From an uncultured Eubacteriales bacterium (lineage in GTDB: Bacteria; Bacillota; Clostridia; Oscillospirales; Butyricicoccaceae), in the NCBI GenBank assembly GCA_910586105.1, contig CAJUGU010000130.1:1-10773 (forward strand): a DNA stretch of 10,773 nucleotides, written 5' to 3'. Every line of letters starts with the position of its first letter. The stretch's first letter is position 1. The notes beneath the pieces are model-generated. The model saw only the letters and a program-made list of their open reading frames with translations, was not told the DNA's origin and did not search any database. Both the position numbers and the translations under genes were made by a program. Positions 6,797 through 10,773 of this stretch are shown in pieces.

Positions 6797-7681
6797 TTAC
6801 TTTTCGACGATGGCTTCCTGTACGCCGTAGGTGGTCGCGGTATTCATCACGGTACCCGCGTCATAGGCGTCCTTCCAGAAGTTGTTGAACGCGTCCACCA
6901 GGTCGGAGCCCTTGCGGAAACCGACGCCGTACTGCTCGCCCTCGTCCTCGTTGAGGATCACGGCGCAGCCGAGATCCGGATAGCTGGTGCCTTCGCCGAC
7001 CATCGCGCCCGCCATCAGCGAGTCGATGACGCAGGCGTCGGAAGCGCCTGCGGCGACCTCCATCAGCGCAGCAGCCTGGGTCTCCATTTCGATGAAGTCA
7101 AGGCCGAGCGCCTCAACCTCCGCCTTGCCGGCGGAACCCGCCTCGACTGCGAAGGACAGGCCGGAAAGGCTGTCCGCCGTCTGATAGTCGGCGACCTTGT
7201 CCGCCGCGACGACGACCACCTGCGCATTCAGGCAGTATGGCTCAGACGTGCCCATGCTGTCTTTGACCTCGTCGGTCAGGGTCATGCCGTTCCAGACGCA
7301 GTCGATCGCCTTGGAATCCAGTTCCATGATCTTGTTGTCCCAGTTGATCTCAATGAACTCCGCCGTTGCGCCGAGCGATTCGGCGAACGCCTTCGCCATG
7401 TCGGCGTCGAAGCCGATCCACTCGCCGGAGCTGTCCTTGTAGTCCATCGGCTCGAAGTCGGTGATGCCGACGACCAGCGTGCCCTTGCTCTGGATGTACG
7501 CAACGTCGCTTTCACCGTCCGCGGAGGGCTCCGCGCCGTCGTCCGTGCCGGAGTCCTGCGCGGAGGCGTCGCTGCCGGTGTCTGCGGCGTTATTCACGTT
7601 GCCGCCGTCGTTGCCGCCGCAGGCCGCGAGACTCAGCAGCATCAGCGCTGCCAGCAGGAGCGCCAGTAATTTCTTCTTCAT
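6797..7681 (-). CDS. Amino acid ABC transporter substrate-binding lipoprotein (family 3)
   Basis: 294-residue extracellular lipoprotein that captures an amino acid and delivers it to the permease. The signal peptide is MKKKLLALLLAALMLLSLAAC, with lipobox LAAC and lipidated Cys21. A low-complexity Gly/Asn/Asp/Ser linker (22-60) precedes the binding domain (about 61-294). Family 3 features include GTLVVGITDFEPMDY, GFDADMAKAFAESLG (90-104) and MTLTDEVKDSM (133-143). The last aligns with the usual TxeR motif, but the Arg that normally holds the ligand carboxylate appears to be Val139, followed by Lys140. AAAGGA lies 13 nt before the ATG, slightly far. It is the first gene of the importer operon, transcribed away from the YhaN-like gene. 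An amino acid substrate is likely; the exact one is unknown. Confidence 0.95.
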   Translation of the reverse strand: MKKKLLALLLAALMLLSLAACGGNDGGNVNNAADTGSDASAQDSGTDDGAEPSADGESDVAYIQSKGTLVVGITDFEPMDYKDSSGEWIGFDADMAKAFAESLGATAEFIEINWDNKIMELDSKAIDCVWNGMTLTDEVKDSMGTSEPYCLNAQVVVVAADKVADYQTADSLSGLSFAVEAGSAGKAEVEALGLDFIEMETQAAALMEVAAGASDACVIDSLMAGAMVGEGTSYPDLGCAVILNEDEGEQYGVGFRKGSDLVDAFNNFWKDAYDAGTVMNTATTYGVQEAIVEK

Positions 7682-7755
7682 GGTTGTAAACCGATCCTTT
7701 CCAATAGGAATTGTTCTTGGTCACGGACGGGGGCCCGTCAAATGACCACTCTGCT

Positions 7756-7783
7756 ATTTTATCACAGTAAACAAAAAAATCAA
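7756..7783 (-). promoter_or_regulatory. Promoter of the amino acid importer operon
   Basis: On the minus strand TTGATT (7783-7778) and TAAAAT (7761-7756) are 16 bp apart, and TGA precedes the -10, giving an extended -10. The surrounding 7740-7810 is much more AT-rich than the rest of the window, as expected of a promoter region. The leader would be about 70 nt; no riboswitch-like structure is evident in it. Confidence 0.6.
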
Positions 7784-7827
7784 TAAAATTTTTCGCAAAA
7801 CGAAAAAATATTTTCTGCGCCGCCCGA

Positions 7828-7856
7828 TTGCGGCGCGCCCGGAATAATGTTATACT
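7828..7856 (+). promoter_or_regulatory. Promoter of the YhaN-like gene
   Basis: TTGCGG (7828-7833) and TATACT (7851-7856) are 17 bp apart. A transcript would start near 7863, about 50 nt before ATG 7912. This makes the in-frame TTG at 7828 part of the promoter rather than a start, and makes ATG 7867 nearly leaderless. It is divergent from, and non-overlapping with, the importer promoter about 45 bp away. Confidence 0.5.
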
Positions 7857-7911
7857 TAAATCACGAATGGGAATTTGCAGGGAAATCGACCGGGCGAACG
7901 GGGTAGTATAT

Positions 7912-9945
7912 ATGAGATTGATATCCATACAGGGGCATTTTGGGTGCATTGCGGGGGAGAAGATCACCTTTGACGGCGGTTTTTGCCGCCGGATCCTGCC
8001 GAACGGCTGGGGCAAGAGCACGCTGTGCGCCTTTATCCGAGTGATGCTGTACGGGCTGAACACCAGCAAGCGGGACACCGCCGCTATGCTGGCGGACAAG
8101 AACCGTTATGTCCCGTTGGACGGGCAGGCGATGAGCGGGCGGCTGACGCTGCATTATCAGGGAAGGAACATCGTGATTCTGCGCACGACGAAACGCGGCG
8201 GGCCGATGCAGGAATTTGAGGCGTTTTATGAGGACACCGGCGAAGACTGCTCTTTTTTGAATGCCAAAAATTGCGGGGAAACGCTGCTTGGCATCAGCGA
8301 AGAGGTCTTCCGTTCCTCGTCGTTTATCGACGGGGAGGAGATGATGCGCCCTTCGGGGGAGTTGGCGGATATGATCGTCGCGCTGGCGCAGACGGGCGAT
8401 ACCTCGCTGCGCGGGGATGCGGCGGTGCGGCGGCTGGAACGCTGGCGGCTGGATTTTAATTCGGGCAACGGCAGTGGGGTGATCCCGCGGCTGGAAGCCG
8501 AGTTGACGCGCATCGAAGGGTTGCTTCGGGAAGCGGCGGAGATCGAGCGGGAGATCGCTGGGCTTGAGGAGGACAACAAAACGATTGACGAGGAGGTCGC
8601 GCGGCTGGAGGAGGCCTATGAGGAAGTGTACCGTCAGAACGCCGGCGAAAAGGCGGACGAGCAGAACCGCCTGACCATCCTGCGCCGCGAGAGCGAGCGC
8701 CGGGTGAAGTCGCTGCGCGACGCGCTGCCCGCCGACGTGGTGATCGAGCAGGCGAGCGACGCGTTGTTCAGCTATGAGGGCGCGGTGCGGCTGGAACGAG
8801 AGAAGCGGGAGAGTCTCCCGCCTGCGATCGCGGCGGCGCGGCAGGAGCTGGCGGCGCTCGACCGCAGCGAGCGCGAGGCCGAGATCGAGAACAACCGCCG
8901 CCAGCGGCCCCGTATCAGCTGGGCGCTGATCGTGGTGGGGCTGCTGCTCGCGTGCGCGGCGGCGGGCTCGGCGATCTTCCAGACCGATTGGGGCGGCAGG
9001 TTTTCGGACAAGATCCCGTATATCCTTTCGGGGATGGCGGCGCTTTCGATCTTCTTCTCGTTTCTGGGCAGCGTTCCCCGGAAGGAAGAGCCGGCCGACG
9101 ACTATGACGGCGAGCGCGAAGCCCTGCGCGCCCATCTGGAAGCGATGGAGCAGGAGCAGCAGATGGCGGCGACCGTACTGCGCGAAGCGTATGACGGGCT
9201 GATGAAGGCGGCGGGGGAGATCCGGCCGGTGCAGACGATTGAGGAAGCTGCAAACGTCGTGCGGGACAAGCGCAGCGACTTGCAGGCGTTGCGGCGCGAG
9301 CAGGACCGTTTGCAGGACATCCTGTACCAACTGCAAAAGGTGATCCCGGGGGATTCGGTGAATGAGGAAAGCCGCCTGCGGCTGGAAGAAAAGCGGAGCG
9401 CCCTGCGCGCGGCGCAGAAGCAGCAGCAGGTCGGGCTGCAAAACGTTGCGCGGCTGCAAGGGCGGATGCAGTCGCTGGGCAACTTGCAGGCGCTGACGCG
9501 CGAGCGGATCCGCGTGCAAAGCGAGATCGAGCGGGCGCGGGCGCGCAGTGAGGATATCAAAACGGCGTTGCGGATCGTGCGCGAGGAGCAGGCGGCGCTC
9601 AGCGCCCGGCTGTCGCCTACGATCGCCCGGTTGGCGACCGATTTTCTGGAAGCAATGACAGGCGGCGAGCTGAGCGAGGTGCAGCTGGACGACGGCCTGA
9701 CGCCGCGCGCGGCGGGCGACGACGGGCGTCTGCTGGGCGCGCTTCAGCTGTCGTCGGGGATGCGCGACCAGATGTATTTGGCGTTCCGCCTTGCGGTGTG
9801 CGAAACGCTCCCGGCGGATGAACCGATACCCTTGATCTTGGACGATCCCTTCATCACCTTTGATAGCGCCCGCATGGAGCGCGGTGAAAAGCTGCTGAGT
9901 GAGCTGTCGAAGCACCGGCAGGTGATCCTGCTGACCAACAAATAA
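7912..9945 (+). CDS. YhaN-like membrane-anchored coiled-coil ATPase (SMC/Rad50-type)
   Basis: 677-residue ATPase whose N- and C-terminal halves form one SMC/Rad50-type head. The opening MRLISIQGHFG leads to the P-loop LPNGWGKSTL (29-38); the first Gly of the classical motif is Leu, but NGWGKST is intact. LNTSKRDTAAML and VPLDGQAMSGRLTLHYQG follow, a YhaN-like pattern. Long Glu/Arg-rich coiled coils (about 190-330 and 400-590) flank two hydrophobic segments (about 336-358 and 368-388), predicting a membrane hairpin as in YhaN. The signature LSSGMRDQ (613-620) and Walker B PLILDDPF (640-647) are clear. The protein stops just after VILLTNK, where relatives usually have a few more residues around the switch position. 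ATG 7912 matches the family start; GGGG (7900-7903) is a weak ribosome binding site. YhaN-like proteins usually pair with an SbcD-like nuclease and are linked to DNA metabolism; no nuclease gene is in this window. Confidence 0.83.
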   Translation: MRLISIQGHFGCIAGEKITFDGGFCRRILPNGWGKSTLCAFIRVMLYGLNTSKRDTAAMLADKNRYVPLDGQAMSGRLTLHYQGRNIVILRTTKRGGPMQEFEAFYEDTGEDCSFLNAKNCGETLLGISEEVFRSSSFIDGEEMMRPSGELADMIVALAQTGDTSLRGDAAVRRLERWRLDFNSGNGSGVIPRLEAELTRIEGLLREAAEIEREIAGLEEDNKTIDEEVARLEEAYEEVYRQNAGEKADEQNRLTILRRESERRVKSLRDALPADVVIEQASDALFSYEGAVRLEREKRESLPPAIAAARQELAALDRSEREAEIENNRRQRPRISWALIVVGLLLACAAAGSAIFQTDWGGRFSDKIPYILSGMAALSIFFSFLGSVPRKEEPADDYDGEREALRAHLEAMEQEQQMAATVLREAYDGLMKAAGEIRPVQTIEEAANVVRDKRSDLQALRREQDRLQDILYQLQKVIPGDSVNEESRLRLEEKRSALRAAQKQQQVGLQNVARLQGRMQSLGNLQALTRERIRVQSEIERARARSEDIKTALRIVREEQAALSARLSPTIARLATDFLEAMTGGELSEVQLDDGLTPRAAGDDGRLLGALQLSSGMRDQMYLAFRLAVCETLPADEPIPLILDDPFITFDSARMERGEKLLSELSKHRQVILLTNK

Positions 9946-9973
9946 GGCGTTTTGGCACGGTGCGTCCGGCGTG

Positions 9974-10058
9974 CCTGCGCGGGGAGTGCGCCTGCGCGGC
10001 GGGCGCCCCTACGCGGGGAGCGCGCCTACGCGGCGGGCGCCCCTGCGCGGGGAGCGCC
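9974..10058. repeat. 17-bp tandem repeat, five copies in A-B-A-B-A order
   Basis: Copies start at 9974, 9991, 10008, 10025 and 10042. Type A reads cctgcgcggggagtgcg, cctacgcggggagcgcg and cctgcgcggggagcgcc. Type B reads cctgcgcggcgggcgcc and cctacgcggcgggcgcc. The higher-order period is therefore 34 bp. Because 17 is not a multiple of 3, the repeat is not a coding repeat. The ggggagcgc and gcgcccc parts can pair, so the array could fold in RNA. Confidence 0.85.
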
Positions 10059-10125
10059 AAAGGGGCGCGTCCGCCCCTCTGGACACCCGCGATGCTGCGC
10101 ATCGCCTGCGCCGCCTGCGGGCGGG
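10057..10125 (+). repeat. Intergenic repeat element, left copy
   Basis: The element begins with GCGCCAAAGGG (from 10055), folds into an 11-bp hairpin with one mismatch (10057-10067 with 10072-10082, loop cgtc), and ends with CGCCTGCGGGCGGG (10112-10125). The same order of landmarks occurs on the opposite strand at 10718-10766. The left copy is longer, with an extra hairpin segment around 10089-10110. Confidence 0.55.
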
Positions 10126-10226
10126 GAAAGGGGCAATCTCCGCATAGTTGAGATCGTTCAGAGCATAGGCAAGAATCGCTTCTGTTGGTGGGGATGCAGA
10201 GTGCCGGCGCCGTCAGATCGGTCCCT

Positions 10227-10711
10227 CTAAGGGCGCGGTAGGGCCGTTTTCAGTGCGGGAGCATCGTTGACGCCGTCGCCTGTCCTACACACGTTGCGAC
10301 CTGCATTCTGGAGTTCGTTAATGCTGCCGACCTTTTCCTCCGGAAGAAGGTCGGCGCGCATTTGAAGGATACCTACCTGGCCTGCAAAGTGGTCTGCCGT
10401 CTTTTGATTATCCTCTGTGAGCAGTACGATATTGGTGTCCATATCATGCAGACGTTTAACAATACCGGCCGCCTCGGGGCGAAGGACATCTGACATTGTC
10501 ATAACACCGATACAGCGATCCCCCCTGCCGCCAGAATGGAGGCGTTGCTTTGGGAGCGCAGCCGTTCTAATGTAGAGGAAATCGCGCCGATGGGCATAAT
10601 GAACGCCACTTCACCCGTCGTGAATAGATCCCCGATCCCAATAGCCGCAAACATGGCGATGCAGAGCAGGAGGGCGGAGGAAATTTTGCTGACGCCGGGA
10701 TTGTAGATCAT
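10227..10711 (-). pseudogene. Decayed heavy-metal P-type (P1B-like) ATPase remnant
   Basis: Reading the minus strand from 10711, MIYNPGVSKISSALLLCIAMFAAI and GDLFTTGEVAFIMPIGAI match the transmembrane region just before the actuator domain of P1B-type metal exporters. The reading then jumps to LERLRSQSNASILAAGG. The actuator domain, the transmembrane CPx motif and the DKTGT phosphorylation site are missing, so a large internal deletion is likely. A one-base frameshift follows at a run of six C (10520-10525): adding one base restores GGDRCIGVMTMSDVLRPEAAG. The hinge motif TGDGVNDAPALKTA is present, then the frame ends with LPRP and a stop, so the last membrane helices are absent too. The N-terminal third is also missing, replaced by a repeat element. 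It cannot encode a working pump. Base composition is less GC-rich than that of neighbouring genes, which may mark acquired DNA. Confidence 0.82.
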
Positions 10712-10717
10712 CCTAAT

Positions 10718-10766
10718 CCCGCCCGCAGGCGAGAAGGGGATTCCAAAGGGACGAGTCCCTTTGGCG
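10718..10766 (-). repeat. Intergenic repeat element, right copy (inverted)
   Basis: On the minus strand it starts with GCGCCAAAGGGA, forms a perfect 9-bp hairpin (10743-10751 with 10756-10764, loop cgag) and ends with CGCCTGCGGGCGGG (10731-10718). The last 14 bases match 10112-10125 exactly but on the opposite strand. The element directly replaces the 5' part of the P-type ATPase remnant. It may continue beyond the window edge. Confidence 0.65.
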
Positions 10767-10773
10767 CTGTCCG

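Larger units (their letters stand above)
9946..10226. other. Non-coding, repeat-rich gap
   Basis: 281 bp without a credible gene. It contains the 17-bp tandem repeats, an imperfect CCAAAGGGG-type hairpin (10057-10082), a small hairpin gcgatg-catcgc (about 10089-10105) and the 14-mer CGCCTGCGGGCGGG (10112-10125). On the minus strand, 10143-10202 reads PPTEAILAYALNDLNYAEIA without a start codon, possibly a leftover coding fragment. Open frames across the repeats have no ribosome binding site and show Ala/Arg/Pro-rich composition expected of GC-rich non-coding DNA. No clear terminator for the YhaN-like gene was found. Confidence 0.6.

Noticed and set aside
6494..7669. Plus-strand open frame opposite the binding lipoprotein
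   Set aside because: The minus strand has a signal peptide, lipobox and family 3 motifs over the same interval; the plus-strand frame shows no motif.
7861..9915. Long minus-strand open frame (684 codons) opposite the YhaN-like gene
   Set aside because: It shadows a gene whose Walker A, signature and Walker B motifs are on the plus strand; the antisense product is low-complexity and rich in Arg, Leu and Gln.
9974..10058. CRISPR-like array
   Set aside because: The copies are directly contiguous with no unique spacers, and no cas gene is nearby.
9952..10230. Plus-strand open frame across the 17-bp repeats
   Set aside because: The repeat unit is not a multiple of three, there is no ribosome binding site, and the product is Ala/Arg/Gly/Pro-rich as expected of GC-rich non-coding DNA.

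Overview
The window looks like chromosomal DNA of a GC-rich Gram-positive anaerobe of the Clostridia type. This is inferred from AGGAGG-like ribosome binding sites, sigma-A-like promoters, a Firmicutes-style lipoprotein signal, and protein types typical of Clostridia (YwqG/DUF1963, DUF3795, a membrane-anchored YhaN-like ATPase). No species marker is present, so the placement is tentative.

Layout. Positions 1-129 hold the 3' end of an unidentified gene, followed by a strong terminator and a perfect 28-bp palindrome. A promoter at about 230-258 then drives a tight four-gene plus-strand operon (313-4415). It encodes a membrane-anchored peptidoglycan amidase (Amidase_2 type), two tandem paralogous proteins that join a leucine-rich-like N-terminal domain to a YwqG/DUF1963 domain, and a small cysteine-rich DUF3795 protein. 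A 20-bp inverted repeat at 4447-4495 closes the operon and also serves the convergent gene on the other side.

The minus strand from 4544 to 7681 carries a small PH-like protein of unknown function and, as a separate unit, a complete polar amino acid ABC importer. Its transcription order is binding lipoprotein, permease, ATPase. A hairpin lies between the lipoprotein gene and the permease gene, and the probable promoter lies in the AT-rich gap at 7740-7800. Divergent from it is a 677-residue YhaN-like coiled-coil ATPase with two membrane segments, present without its usual nuclease partner.

The right end (9946-10773) is non-coding and degraded. It holds a 17-bp tandem repeat in five alternating copies and a decayed heavy-metal P-type ATPase remnant with an internal deletion and a frameshift. 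The remnant is bounded by two related, oppositely oriented intergenic repeat elements.

The least explained unit is the operon combining the amidase, the two LRR-DUF1963 paralogues and the DUF3795 protein. No phage, CRISPR, tRNA, rRNA or intact transposase gene was seen.
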